From: Sphingomonas sp. dw_22
Lineage (GTDB): Bacteria > Pseudomonadota > Alphaproteobacteria > Sphingomonadales > Sphingomonadaceae
Direction: 5' to 3'
DNA: 64,000 bases
Assembly: GCF_018449795.1 (NCBI RefSeq)
Contig: NZ_JAAVVE010000002.1
Coordinates: 161,900 to 225,899, forward strand
Both the position numbers and the translations under genes were made by a program. Under the pieces are notes generated by a model that was not told where the DNA came from, did not search any database, and worked only from the letters and a program-made list of their open reading frames with translations. Positions 11,873-21,302 of the stretch are shown here, one piece after another. Positions within the stretch are counted from its first letter, which is position 1. Each line of letters begins with the position of its first letter.

Positions 11873-11940
11873 CTCGGTATTGTACGGAATCGACATGCGG
11901 CGTTTTGACGCCGCAGGGAGGAGATGCGAAGGCCGGGAAC

Positions 11941-12945
11941 ATGGCCTATCCGCTCCAATCCGCACTCTTCGCGCTCGACGCCGAGCGCGCGCATCGCATT
12001 GCTATTGCTGGCTTAAAGCTGTGGGGAGCTTTGGGCACGCCCTTCGCTGCCAAAATGGATGCAAAGGATCCGGTCGAAGTCGCCGGATTGGTTTTCCCCA
12101 ATCCGGTCGGCCTTGCCGCGGGGCTCGACAAGGATGCCGAAGCCGTTGCCGGGCTGTTCGGGCTGGGCTTCGGATCGGTCGAAGTCGGCACGCTCACGCC
12201 GCTTCCGCAGCCCGGAAATCCCAGGCCGCGGCTGTTTCGATTGGTCGAGGACGAGGCCGTCATCAACCGGATGGGCTTCAACAATGGCGGAATCGATGCT
12301 GCGCTGGCCCGAGTCGCGGCGATTCGGCACCGCGCGGGCGTGCTCGGCATCAATGTCGGCGCGAACAAGGATTCGGCGGACCGGGTCGCCGATTATGCGC
12401 TGGGCGTCGCCAGGGCCGCGCCGCTCGCCGACTATATCACCATCAACGTCAGCTCGCCCAACACGCCGGGCCTGCGCGACCTGCAATCGCGCCCCGCGCT
12501 CGACGAACTGCTCGCCGCCGCCGATGCCGCGCGAAAGAACGCCGAAAGCGCGGTGCCCCGCACCCCGCTCTTCCTCAAGGTCGCGCCCGATCTCGACCGG
12601 GCGGGGCTGGAGGGCGCGATCCGTGCGGCGATCGACAATCATGTCGATGCGCTGATCGTGTCGAACACCACCCTCTCGCGCCCGCCCCTGCGCTCGCCCC
12701 ATGCCGGCGAGGCGGGCGGGCTCTCGGGCGCGCCGCTGCGCGCGCTCGCCCGCGCCAAGCTGGCCGAGGCGCTGGAAGCGAGCGGCGGGGAGCTTCCGCT
12801 GGTTTCGGTGGGTGGGATCAACAGCCCGGACGAGGCGCAGCGCCGGATCGATGCGGGGGCGAAGCTGGTGCAGGTCTACAGCGCGCTGGTATTCAAGGGG
12901 CCGGGACTGCCGCGCCGGATCGTCCGGGGGCTGCGGGCCGGCTAA
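11941..12945 (+). CDS. pyrD: Dihydroorotate dehydrogenase (quinone), class 2
   Basis: A 334-residue class 2 PyrD, which oxidises dihydroorotate to orotate in pyrimidine synthesis at the inner membrane using FMN and quinone. Visible: the N-terminal membrane-associating helices (MAYPLQSALFALDAERAHR), FPNPVGLAAGLDKDAE, the TPLPQPGNPRPRLFR loop, NRMGFNNGG, the catalytic Ser region INVSSPNTPGLRDLQ, and VGGINSPDEAQRRIDAGAKLVQVYSA in separate conserved blocks. The ATG at 11941 gives the normal N-terminus; an in-frame ATG at 11905 is less likely. An 8-base-pair hairpin (tgcggcgt / acgccgca, 11896-11915) precedes it. Confidence 0.95.
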   Translation: MAYPLQSALFALDAERAHRIAIAGLKLWGALGTPFAAKMDAKDPVEVAGLVFPNPVGLAAGLDKDAEAVAGLFGLGFGSVEVGTLTPLPQPGNPRPRLFRLVEDEAVINRMGFNNGGIDAALARVAAIRHRAGVLGINVGANKDSADRVADYALGVARAAPLADYITINVSSPNTPGLRDLQSRPALDELLAAADAARKNAESAVPRTPLFLKVAPDLDRAGLEGAIRAAIDNHVDALIVSNTTLSRPPLRSPHAGEAGGLSGAPLRALARAKLAEALEASGGELPLVSVGGINSPDEAQRRIDAGAKLVQVYSALVFKGPGLPRRIVRGLRAG

Positions 12946-12952
12946 GCCCTTG

Positions 12953-13046
12953 CAAAATAGGATTTGAGAGCCGAGCGGAGGCACGGCTCTTTCTCATCGT
13001 CGGGTTCCGGAAACGCGCGTGAGTCGAGTCAACTTGGTCAACCGAC
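12953..13046. repeat. Dispersed repeat, copy also at 25.7 kb
   Basis: Read on the minus strand it runs ggttgac, then ttgactcgact, acgcgcgtttc, cgacgatgagaaagagcc, ggctctcaaatcc and ttgcaag. The same blocks occur in the same order in the opposite orientation at 25686-25803. It follows pyrD directly and contains no frame of its own. Confidence 0.7.
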
Positions 13047-13051
13047 AGGGC

Positions 13052-13161
13052 CGTCACCCCGGCCGAAGTGCCGGGGTCCACCGTGCGGCTGGGTGAGCGG
13101 CTGGAGGTGTGATGGGCTCGCGCGCGGAGGAGTGGACCCCGGCACTACGGCCGGGGTGACG
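13052..13161. repeat. 110-base inverted-repeat element, copy 1
   Basis: The two ends are inverted copies (cgtcaccccggccgaagtgc ... and the mirrored cggccggggtgacg), each itself a strong palindrome, separated by about 50 bases. A second copy of exactly the same length and similar inner sequence lies at 37122-37231. It sits between the 3' ends of pyrD and the gamma-glutamyltransferase gene. Confidence 0.8.
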
Positions 13162-13180
13162 GTAATGGGTTCAGACCATC

Positions 13181-14908
13181 CTATCGCGCCGGCTCGGCGA
13201 TCGCCCTGCCCTCGCGCCGGGGGTCGTAGCCGCCATCGAAGCGGCCGCCCGGGCGGACCATCACGCCCTGGATACCCGAATCCTCGCCCTGCCCCGGCAG
13301 CAGCCTGATTCCCCGCACGGCCAGCGCCTGGAGCAGCTCGGGCGAGAATTTGGTGACCTCGCCGTTGAACGCCGGCCCGCGCGCGACGAGGTTCGGCAGC
13401 GCGATCGCGTCCTGCACCGGCAGGTTCCAATCGATCGCGCCGACCATCGACTTGGCGACATAGGGCAGGATCGCATTGCCCCCCGCCGAGCCGAACGCCC
13501 CGGCGAACCGCCCTTCCCCGTCGAGCACGACCAAGGGCGTCATCGACGAGCGCGGCCGCTTGCCCGGCGCGGGGGCGTTGGCGAGCAGCCGGCCCTGATC
13601 GTCGCGCGGCTGCATCGCGAAATCGGTCATCTGGTTGTTGAGGAAGAAGCCATCGACCATCCGCCCCGATCCGAAGATCGATTCGACCGTGGTCGTCATC
13701 GACACGACGTTCCCGTCCGCATCCTCGATCACGATGTGCGAGGTGCCCATGGGCTCCAGCGTCCGATCGGCGGCGGCGACGGGAGCGCCGGCGGGCATGC
13801 CCGCCACCGGCGACGGCGCGGCGACATCGCCGATCAGCTTCGCCCGGCCCGCGACATAGGCGGGATCGAGCATGCCGGCGACAGGCACCTGCACGAACGC
13901 CGGATCGCCGACATAGCGATCGCGATCGGCATACATGATCCGGCTCGCCTCGGCGAAGAGGAACCAGGCCTGGGGATCCTGCGGTCCGCGCGAGGCGATG
14001 TCGGTGTGCTCCAGGATCGCGAGGAGCTGGAGCAGGCCGACGCCGCTGGCGGGGGGCGGCGGGGTGCAGACCAGATAGATGCGGTAATGGCCGCACAGCG
14101 CCTCGCGCTTGACCGGGCGATAGGCGGCGAGATCGGCGAGCGTCATCGATCCGCCGAGCGGCGCGGCATGGGTGCGCTCGACGATGCGCTCGGCGGTGGG
14201 GCCGGCATAGAGCGCGCTCACGCCCTCCTCCGCCAGACGCCGGACGAACGCCGCATAGGCGGGGTTGGTCAGCCGGTCGCCGGCCTTTTTCAGGCTGCCG
14301 TCGGGATTGGAGAAATAGCTGCGCACGTCCGGCGCGGCGTTTTCGGGGAAGCTGCCGGCGATGAAGCGGCCGAGGCGCGGCGAGATGACGAAGCCCTCCC
14401 GCGCGGTGCGCTCGGCATCGCCGAACAGGTCGCGCCAGGCGATCCTGCCATGATCGTCATGGGCGACGCTCAGCATGCGGATGGCGCCCGGCACGCCCGT
14501 CGCGCGGCCGCTCAACACCGCCTCGCCGAAGGGCAGCGCCTTGCCGTCGCCGCCGAGGAACATGCCCTCCGAAGCGCCTGCGGGCGCGGTCTCGCGGCCG
14601 TCATAGACGGTCACCTTGCGCGTCCTGGCGTCGTAATAGCTCATGAAGGCGCCGCCGCCGATGCCCGAGCTCTGCGGCTCGACCAGCGAGAGCATCGCCT
14701 GCATCGCGATCGCAGCATCCACCGCACTGCCGCCGCGGCGGAGCACGGCGAGGCCGGTCTCGACCGCGAGCGGGTTCGCCGCCGCCGCGAAGATCTGCGC
14801 CTTGCCCTGCGGAGCGGTGGGCTGCTCGGCGATGCGGTCCTGGGTGACGGCGCACGCGGCAAGGGCAAATGCGGCGAATGCCGCCACGACGTTACGGAAC
14901 AATCTCAT
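13181..14908 (-). CDS. ggt: Gamma-glutamyltransferase (gamma-glutamyltranspeptidase), lipoprotein
   Basis: A 575-residue Ntn-hydrolase that transfers or hydrolyses the gamma-glutamyl group of glutathione. It is made as a precursor that cleaves itself before a catalytic Thr; here the Thr lies in EPMGTSHIVIEDADGN near residue 390. Upstream motifs GGGSAVDAAIAMQA and SSGIGGGAFMSYYD, and downstream SSMTPLVV and GNAI, are typical. The N-terminus has a lipobox (ALAACAVT), so the enzyme is probably anchored in the periplasm. Normal length for the family. It stands alone, convergent with pyrD. Confidence 0.93.
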   Translation of the reverse strand: MRLFRNVVAAFAAFALAACAVTQDRIAEQPTAPQGKAQIFAAAANPLAVETGLAVLRRGGSAVDAAIAMQAMLSLVEPQSSGIGGGAFMSYYDARTRKVTVYDGRETAPAGASEGMFLGGDGKALPFGEAVLSGRATGVPGAIRMLSVAHDDHGRIAWRDLFGDAERTAREGFVISPRLGRFIAGSFPENAAPDVRSYFSNPDGSLKKAGDRLTNPAYAAFVRRLAEEGVSALYAGPTAERIVERTHAAPLGGSMTLADLAAYRPVKREALCGHYRIYLVCTPPPPASGVGLLQLLAILEHTDIASRGPQDPQAWFLFAEASRIMYADRDRYVGDPAFVQVPVAGMLDPAYVAGRAKLIGDVAAPSPVAGMPAGAPVAAADRTLEPMGTSHIVIEDADGNVVSMTTTVESIFGSGRMVDGFFLNNQMTDFAMQPRDDQGRLLANAPAPGKRPRSSMTPLVVLDGEGRFAGAFGSAGGNAILPYVAKSMVGAIDWNLPVQDAIALPNLVARGPAFNGEVTKFSPELLQALAVRGIRLLPGQGEDSGIQGVMVRPGGRFDGGYDPRREGRAIAEPAR

Positions 14909-15104
14909 GCGCGCTCCCGATTATGCGGCCGGCCTAGTTCGCAAATGCACGGTCCATATGTCTGCCGATAGCGCAGCGGGCGGGGGGCCGTCCACGCCCG
15001 CCGGGCACCGCTGGCGGAACCCGATCGGGCACTCTAAGACTAAGTGCAGCAATTGGGGGCAACGCCGGGGGAATTCGAGCGTTGGGCTGGGGAAAGGGGA
15101 TGCG

Positions 15105-16892
15105 ATGAGCCGCAAGCTCGAACGGTTCGAAAATCTGGTGGGCATGTTCTTCGCCCGTGCGCGCGAATTGGGCGACAAGCCTTTCCTGTGGCACAAGGCC
15201 GAGGGCGAATGGCGGCCGACGAGCTGGACCGAGGCGGCGCGGCAGGTCGCGGCCCTCGCGACGGCGCTGGAGGGGCTGGGCCTGAAGCGCGGCGACCGGG
15301 TGATGCTCGTGTCCGAGAACCGGCCCGAATTCTGCATCAGCGACCTGGCGATCATGGCCGCCGGCTGCATCACCGTGCCGACCTACACCACCAATACCGA
15401 GCGCGACCACCAGCACATCATCGAGAATTCGGGCGCCTGCGCGATCATCATCTCGAACAGCAAATTGGCGAAGACGCTGCTGCCGGCGGCGATCCGGTCG
15501 TCCTCGGCGCGGATGGTGATCGGCATCGACGACGTCCGCGCCGGCCAGCACGGCACGATGGAGTTCCACGACTGGCGCGAGCTGATCGCGAAACACCCGG
15601 CCGATCCGGCCCAGGTCGCCGCCAGGGCCGATTTCCGGCGCGAGGAGACCGCCTGCCTCATCTACACCAGCGGCACGGGCGGTAGCCCGCGCGGCGTGAT
15701 GCAGCATCACGGCGCGATCCTCCACAATGTCGAGGCCTGCGCATCGCTGATCTCGGAGGATTTCGGCTGGGACGACGAGGTGTTCCTCTCGTTCCTGCCC
15801 CTCTCCCACGCCTATGAGCATACCGCCGGCCAGCACTTCCCGATCGCGCTGGGCGCGCAGATCTATTACGCCGAGGGGCTGGAGAAGCTCGCCTCCAACA
15901 TGGAGGAGGTCCGCCCGACGATCATGGTGGTGGTGCCGCGCCTGTTCGAAGTGCTGCGCACGCGGATCACCAAGCAGGTGGAGAAGCAGGGCAATTTCGC
16001 CAGCTACCTGCTCGACAAGGCGGTCTCGATCGGCGCGCGCAAGGCCGCGGGCGAAGGCAGGCTGACCGATGCGCCGATGAACCTGCTCCTGAACGCCACG
16101 CTGCGGCCCAAGCTGGCGAAGCGCTTCGGCGGGCGGATCAAGGCGATGGTATCGGGCGGGGCGCCGCTCAATCCCGAGGTGGGGACGTTCTTCCAGTCGC
16201 TGGGGCTGACCTTCCTCCAGGGCTATGGCCAGACCGAGGCGGCGCCGGTCATCTCGTGCAACCGGCCCAAGGCGGGCCTCAAGATGGACACGGTCGGCCC
16301 GCCGCTGGAGGGCGTCGAGGTCCGCATCGCCGAGGATGGCGAGATCCTGGTCAAGGGCGAGCTGGTGATGCACGGCTATTGGCGCAACGAGGCGGAGACG
16401 GCGCGCGTCCTCAAGGACGGCTGGCTCCATACCGGCGACATCGGCCTGATCGACGAGAAGGGCCGCATCAAGATCACCGACCGCAAGAAGGACATTATCG
16501 TCAACGACAAGGGCGACAACATCTCCCCGCAGAAGGTGGAGGGGATGCTCACCCTCCAGCCCGAGATCGTCCAGGCGATGATCGCCGGCGACAAGAAGCC
16601 CTATATGACCGCGGTGCTGGTGCCGGATCCCGAATGGACCCAGGAATGGTGCGCCAGGGGCGGCGCCAGATGCGACTTCAAGTCGCTGGCGCAGGATCCC
16701 GATTACCGGGCCGCGCTGGGCCATGCGGTCGAGCGGGTGAACAAGGATCTGTCGGTGACCGAGCGGGTGCGGAAGTTCATCATCGCCGACGGGCCGTTCA
16801 CGATCGAGAACGAGCAGCTGACGCCCAGCCTCAAGATCCGCCGGCATATATTGAAGCAGGTGTACGGCGAGCGCCTGGATGGGCTTTATTGA
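15105..16892 (+). CDS. Long-chain acyl-CoA synthetase (AMP-forming ligase)
   Basis: A 595-residue ANL-superfamily ligase that activates fatty acids to acyl-CoA. The P-loop YTSGTGGSPRGVMQHHG (near 190), GYGQTEAAPVISCNRP, and LHTGDIGLIDEKGRIKITDR with the hinge and RKKD lysine region are all present. The length and overall sequence fit the FadD15/long-chain group rather than E. coli FadD. The start at 15105 is supported by aagggga upstream and by the usual N-terminus. The frame stays open far upstream into the divergent ggt gene, which is coincidental. The actual chain length preferred is not known. Confidence 0.93.
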   Translation: MSRKLERFENLVGMFFARARELGDKPFLWHKAEGEWRPTSWTEAARQVAALATALEGLGLKRGDRVMLVSENRPEFCISDLAIMAAGCITVPTYTTNTERDHQHIIENSGACAIIISNSKLAKTLLPAAIRSSSARMVIGIDDVRAGQHGTMEFHDWRELIAKHPADPAQVAARADFRREETACLIYTSGTGGSPRGVMQHHGAILHNVEACASLISEDFGWDDEVFLSFLPLSHAYEHTAGQHFPIALGAQIYYAEGLEKLASNMEEVRPTIMVVVPRLFEVLRTRITKQVEKQGNFASYLLDKAVSIGARKAAGEGRLTDAPMNLLLNATLRPKLAKRFGGRIKAMVSGGAPLNPEVGTFFQSLGLTFLQGYGQTEAAPVISCNRPKAGLKMDTVGPPLEGVEVRIAEDGEILVKGELVMHGYWRNEAETARVLKDGWLHTGDIGLIDEKGRIKITDRKKDIIVNDKGDNISPQKVEGMLTLQPEIVQAMIAGDKKPYMTAVLVPDPEWTQEWCARGGARCDFKSLAQDPDYRAALGHAVERVNKDLSVTERVRKFIIADGPFTIENEQLTPSLKIRRHILKQVYGERLDGLY

Positions 16893-16903
16893 GAAGCGGA
16901 CAA

Positions 16904-16933
16904 TTAGCCCCTCCCCTTCAGGGGAGGGGCTAA
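16904..16933. terminator. Bidirectional terminator between acyl-CoA ligase and M16 peptidase
   Basis: Perfect 13-base arms (ttagcccctcccc / ggggaggggctaa) around the loop ttca, placed between two convergent genes. It is GC-rich and ends with taaa on each side, so it could serve both strands. Confidence 0.75.
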
Positions 16934-16937
16934 AGCG

Positions 16938-19811
16938 TCACTTCGCCGCTTTCTCCGGCACGACCACCATCGTCCAGTCGGTGTCCGGGCGCAGGAAGCG
17001 GGCGGCGAGCGCCTGGATCTCGTCGGGCGAGGTGGCGGCATAGTCGCGGCCCAGCGTGCCCACCGACGCGATCCGCGCAGGATCGTAGCTCCCGCCCTCG
17101 ACCAGCGTCATCCAGAACATGTTGCCGCTCGAACGGCGGATGATCATCTGCTTGAGCGGCGTCAGCGCGCGATCGAGCTCGTCGGCATCGACCGGCTTGG
17201 CGATCAGATCGGCGGCGATGCCCCGCGCGAGCTGGAAGAAGAAGTCGGTCTTGTCCGGCGGCACCATGCCCATCGCGATCACCTTGCCGCCCGCGGTCAT
17301 GCCCAGCGGCCAGGAGCTATCGACGTTCGGCGAATAGCTGACGCCCGCCTGGCTGCGGAGCTGGTCGATCAGCCGATCACGAAAGATCGCGGCGAGGATC
17401 TCCAGCTTGCGGCTCTCGGCCACGTCGGCGCTGCCGCCGCCGGTGGGCCATGCGATCACCGCCGCCGCCTGGTTGGGCGTGCCGGTGTGGGTGCGGACCA
17501 CGGGCTTGTCGACATGCGCCGGGAACTTGACCGGCGGGGGCGGCGTCGTGCTTGCGCTGCGCGGCTTGAGCGCGCCCAGCGTCTCGGCGACCGCCTTGAT
17601 CGTCGCTTCGCTGTCCATGTCGCCGAACACATCGACTTCGATCGGCCCGCTGGCGAGCAGCGGCTCCCAGAGCTTGCGGAAGGATTCCGGCGTCGTCGCC
17701 TCCACCGCGGCGCGCGACGGGATGCCCCAGCGCGGATCGCCGGAATGCGCGAGCGTCTCTAGGTCGCGCGCCATCACCGCGTCGGGCGAGGCCGAGAGGC
17801 CGGCATAGCCCGCCAGCATCGCCGTCTTGGCGCGCAGCACCGGATTGGGATCCCAGCCGGGCGCGGCGAGCTTGGTGGCGAACAGCTTGAGCTGATCGAG
17901 CAGATCGGCCTTGTTGGTCTGGCCCGAAAGCTCGAACGCATCCTCGTCGATCGAGAAGCCCAGGCCCATCTGGCGGTTGCCGGTCAGCGCGTCGAGCTCC
18001 TCCTGGCCGAGCTTGCCGATGCCGCTCGCCATCAGCGCACCCTCGCCCGCCCAAGCGGCGCTCGGACGCGCGGGCAGCGCGTTCAGGCCGGCGCCGAAGC
18101 GGACATTGACGAACACCTTGCCGACCTCCGACTGGTCCTGGCGCATCAGCAGGCGGACGCCGTTCGAGAACACGACCTTGTCGATCTCGATATCGGGAAG
18201 CACGCGCTCGCGGCTGACCACCGTGGCGGGCTTGCCCAGGCGCGGAAGCTGGGCGAAGGTGACGTTGAGCGCGCGGCGCTTGGTCGCCGACGCCTTCACA
18301 TCGGCCTGGAGCGCGGCGGTGACCTTGGTCACCAGTTGCGGATCGGGCTTGTGGGTGTTGACCAGCGCGCGCACCGCGACGCCTTCGAACACCTTCTTGG
18401 CCGATGCCTGCACCGTCGCGGGCGTGAACATCTTGTTCGCCACCGCCTGCTTGAAGATGTCGTAGGACGCCTCGGGCGTCGTCACCGTCTCGTTGATGTC
18501 GACCGCCTGGACCAGATCGTCGGCGATCGACACGCCCGATTCGACCGCGGCGGTGTTGATGCGCTGCTGCATCACCGCGTCGATCTCGGCGACTTCGCGA
18601 TCGATCTCGGCCTGGGTGGGCGGCGTGGCGGCCGCCTCGGCGATCTCGGCGCGGGCGTCGCGCAGCGCGGTCTCCCAATCGTCGCCGACCGGCAGCACGT
18701 TGATCGTCGTCACATTGGCGGAGCGGGCGATGTCGTTGAGATCGCCGCCGGCGGCGATGTAGCTCGCCCCGGCGCGGGCACGCGATTCGAGGCGGCGGTT
18801 GATGATGCGCAGCGCCACCAGATCGACCATGCGCTTCTGGTTGAAGATCACGGTATCGGCGAAGACCGTCCAGGGCCGCACGATCAGCATCATCGCCATC
18901 GGCTGGAGGGCGGGCTCTACGACGCTCGCGGCGACGGGATGGTCGGGCGTGGGCTTGCCGAAATCGGGATTGGCCGGCGCGGGGCCAACGCCCTTCCAGT
19001 CGCTGAAATGCTTGACGACCATCGCCTCCAGCACGGCCGGATCGACGTCGCCGATCGCGATCACGACGGCGCGTTCGGGGCGATACCAGCGATCATGGAA
19101 TGCCTGCACGGCGGCGGGCGTGGCGGCGTTCAGCGTCTCGACCGTGCCGATCGGCTCGCGATCCGCGAGCGGCTGGCCGGCAAAGGCCAGGTCCAGCATC
19201 GCATCCTGCATCCGGACCTGCGGCCCCGGCTGCTCGCGCTGCTCGGCAAGGACGACAGGGCGCTCGGCGGTGAGCGCCTGCTGGGTGAGCGCCGGGCCGG
19301 ACATCATGCCGGACAGGATCTTGAAGCTCTCGTCCAGCCCGGCCGGCGTCGCGTTGGGCAGATCGAGCTTGTAGGTGGTGCTGGTGAAGGTGGTGGACGC
19401 ATTGCTGTCCGAGCCGAAGGTGACGCCCAGCCGCTGCCAGACGCGCTTCGATTCGCCATCGGGCACGTACACCGATCCGCGGAAGGTGAGATGCTCGATC
19501 AGATGCGCGAAGCCGCGCTCGCTGTCCTTCTCCATCAGCGATCCGGCATCGATGCGCACGCGGATCGAGACCTGGCCCGGCGGCACGCCGTTCCTGCGCA
19601 CCGCATAGCGCACACCGTTCGACAGGCGCCCGAACTTCCACTGATCGTCATGGACGAGATCGCTGCCCTTGTAGAGCCAGGGATCGTCGGCCGTCTGGAC
19701 CGGGCGGGCCGCCGTTTGCGCGGGTGCGGTCTGCGCCTGCGCGGGGAGCGCCGGGGAGAGCAGGGCAAGGGCGAGGAAGGCGAGGCGCGGGAACCGCTGG
19801 GTAGAAAGCAT
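16938..19811 (-). CDS. M16-family zinc metallopeptidase (PqqL-like), periplasmic
   Basis: A 957-residue protein with two pitrilysin-type halves. The first half holds the inverted zinc motif HLIEH (in FAHLIEHLTFRGS, near residue 108), with the downstream zinc-ligand Glu expected about 75 residues later; the second half lacks a metal motif, as is usual. An N-terminal signal sequence (FLALALLSPALPAQAQ) sends it to the periplasm. Length and order match the PqqL/YmxG-type peptidases. Substrate is unknown; protein or peptide turnover is inferred from family. Confidence 0.92.
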   Translation of the reverse strand: MLSTQRFPRLAFLALALLSPALPAQAQTAPAQTAARPVQTADDPWLYKGSDLVHDDQWKFGRLSNGVRYAVRRNGVPPGQVSIRVRIDAGSLMEKDSERGFAHLIEHLTFRGSVYVPDGESKRVWQRLGVTFGSDSNASTTFTSTTYKLDLPNATPAGLDESFKILSGMMSGPALTQQALTAERPVVLAEQREQPGPQVRMQDAMLDLAFAGQPLADREPIGTVETLNAATPAAVQAFHDRWYRPERAVVIAIGDVDPAVLEAMVVKHFSDWKGVGPAPANPDFGKPTPDHPVAASVVEPALQPMAMMLIVRPWTVFADTVIFNQKRMVDLVALRIINRRLESRARAGASYIAAGGDLNDIARSANVTTINVLPVGDDWETALRDARAEIAEAAATPPTQAEIDREVAEIDAVMQQRINTAAVESGVSIADDLVQAVDINETVTTPEASYDIFKQAVANKMFTPATVQASAKKVFEGVAVRALVNTHKPDPQLVTKVTAALQADVKASATKRRALNVTFAQLPRLGKPATVVSRERVLPDIEIDKVVFSNGVRLLMRQDQSEVGKVFVNVRFGAGLNALPARPSAAWAGEGALMASGIGKLGQEELDALTGNRQMGLGFSIDEDAFELSGQTNKADLLDQLKLFATKLAAPGWDPNPVLRAKTAMLAGYAGLSASPDAVMARDLETLAHSGDPRWGIPSRAAVEATTPESFRKLWEPLLASGPIEVDVFGDMDSEATIKAVAETLGALKPRSASTTPPPPVKFPAHVDKPVVRTHTGTPNQAAAVIAWPTGGGSADVAESRKLEILAAIFRDRLIDQLRSQAGVSYSPNVDSSWPLGMTAGGKVIAMGMVPPDKTDFFFQLARGIAADLIAKPVDADELDRALTPLKQMIIRRSSGNMFWMTLVEGGSYDPARIASVGTLGRDYAATSPDEIQALAARFLRPDTDWTMVVVPEKAAK

Positions 19812-20035
19812 AAGGCCCCATCTAGTGGCGTTATCGCCGCCTTGCCAGCGAGTTCCTTTCTATCGCCTGTACGCATGCCCCGCCACGCGAGCGCCACGTT
19901 TTCGACCAAAGTGGCGGTGTAGAGCGAGTCCGCGCGGATGCCGCGACGCAATACGGCACCTGCCCCGGCGCGTTTCAGGGTGTTGTTGGCGTGAAGGCGA
20001 AGATGAACTGTGCGCTCCGGCGCGACTCGAACGAG

Positions 20036-20845
20036 ATGACGGATTCCGAAGCCCGCGCGGTGGGAGCGCCCGATCAGAGGCGGGGCTCAGAGCAGCCCGA
20101 TGCGCCGATGCGGGCCGAGACGAACCGCCCCTTCCTGATAAAATATGGCAAGCATCTGCGCGGCTTCTTCGATCGCCTGATCGCCTCCTCCTCGCTCGTG
20201 CCCAACGATCCGGTGCTCGACGTGCGCGATTTCGGATGGACCGCGCTGCTCCGCGCGAACTGGCAGGCGATCCGCGACGAGGCGATCGCCGCCGCGCTGG
20301 ACCGCCGGCCCGCGCCCTCGCTCGCCAGCATCTCGCCCGATCACCGCGCGATCGCCCCGGTCAACAAATGGCGGTCCTTCTTCCTGTGGGGCTATGGCTA
20401 TCGCGTCCGCGAGAATCTGGAGCGGTGCCCGGCGACCTCGTGCATCGTCGCGCAGATACCGGGGCTCAACAGCGCCTTCTTCTCGATCCTGGCGCCGGGC
20501 GCGCACATCCCCGCGCATCGCGGCGTCACCAAGGGGCTCATCACCTGCCATCTCGGCCTGATCGTGCCGCGCGACGGCGATGTGCGGATGCGCGTCGCGG
20601 ACCGCATGGTGCGCTGGTCCGAAGGCGAGACCCTGGTGTTCGACGACACCTATGACCATGAGGTGTGGAACGAGACGAGCGGCACCCGCGTCGTCCTGCT
20701 CATCCAGTTCCGCCGCCCCTTGCGCAATCCGGGGCGCTGGATCGCCGACAAGTTCCTGCGGGTCGTCCGCAGCTCGGCCTTCGTGCAGGATGCGCGCGCC
20801 AATGTGATGCGCTGGAACGAGGCGATGAAGGCGCTGGACGGCTGA
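20036..20845 (+). CDS. Aspartyl/asparaginyl beta-hydroxylase family protein
   Basis: A protein of about 269 residues with an Fe(II)/2-oxoglutarate dioxygenase domain of the AspH/LpxO type. The cupin region is clear: GAHIPAHRGVTKGLITCHLGL, then FDDTYDHEVWNETSGTRVVL, with candidate iron ligands His and the HEVWN His. Members hydroxylate protein side chains or the lipid A acyl chain. There is no strong membrane anchor, so I cannot say which. The start is uncertain: ATG at 20036 gives MTDSEARAV, but 19991 and 20108 are also possible. Confidence 0.8.
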   Translation: MTDSEARAVGAPDQRRGSEQPDAPMRAETNRPFLIKYGKHLRGFFDRLIASSSLVPNDPVLDVRDFGWTALLRANWQAIRDEAIAAALDRRPAPSLASISPDHRAIAPVNKWRSFFLWGYGYRVRENLERCPATSCIVAQIPGLNSAFFSILAPGAHIPAHRGVTKGLITCHLGLIVPRDGDVRMRVADRMVRWSEGETLVFDDTYDHEVWNETSGTRVVLLIQFRRPLRNPGRWIADKFLRVVRSSAFVQDARANVMRWNEAMKALDG

Positions 20846-20967
20846 GACGGCCCGCCGACCGGGGTTGGACATATTGTCCCACCCTCGCCTGCTTTGCTTG
20901 ATCCTGGTCAATAAAGGGCCAGATAGTCCTTGCGGGCCTCATTTGCGCTCGCCGAAAGGACGCAATC

Positions 20968-21240
20968 ATGGTTGCCGAACGCGCCAAGGCCTGGACCGAT
21001 TTCAAGCGGATGCTGGCATGGATTTCCGTCGCCGCGGTGCTGATGGTGGCGGGATCGCTCTGGTATCTCTCGCTCTACGGCCCGCTTTATCCTTCGATGG
21101 TCTTCGCGACCGTCGGCGGCGTCTTCGTCTCGACTCTGCTCGGCTGCGGCCTGTTCGCCGCGGCGTTCTTCAGCGACAAGAGCGGGCATGACCGCGACGT
21201 GACCGACGCGACCCGCACCAGCGACGACACCGCGGACTGA
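20968..21240 (+). CDS. Small two-helix membrane protein, unknown
   Basis: A 90-residue protein with two predicted membrane segments (AWISVAAVLMVAGSLWYLSL and MVFATVGGVFVSTLLGCGLF) and an acidic, polar tail (KSGHDRDVTDATRTSDDTAD). A good ribosome site (AAAGGA) precedes the ATG. I do not recognise the family; similar short hydrophobic proteins are common in sphingomonads. It lies 62 bases upstream of nfu on the same strand and could be cotranscribed with it. Confidence 0.75.
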   Translation: MVAERAKAWTDFKRMLAWISVAAVLMVAGSLWYLSLYGPLYPSMVFATVGGVFVSTLLGCGLFAAAFFSDKSGHDRDVTDATRTSDDTAD

Positions 21241-21302
21241 TCTTCGCGCGGCAACCCAGCGTTTCGCGCCACCCGCTTGATCCGGCCGCCCCGCACGCCC
21301 AC

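Noticed and set aside
18336..19922. Long open frame antisense to the M16 peptidase
   Set aside because: His/Arg/Asp-rich composition typical of shadows; the M16 gene on the other strand has full motifs.
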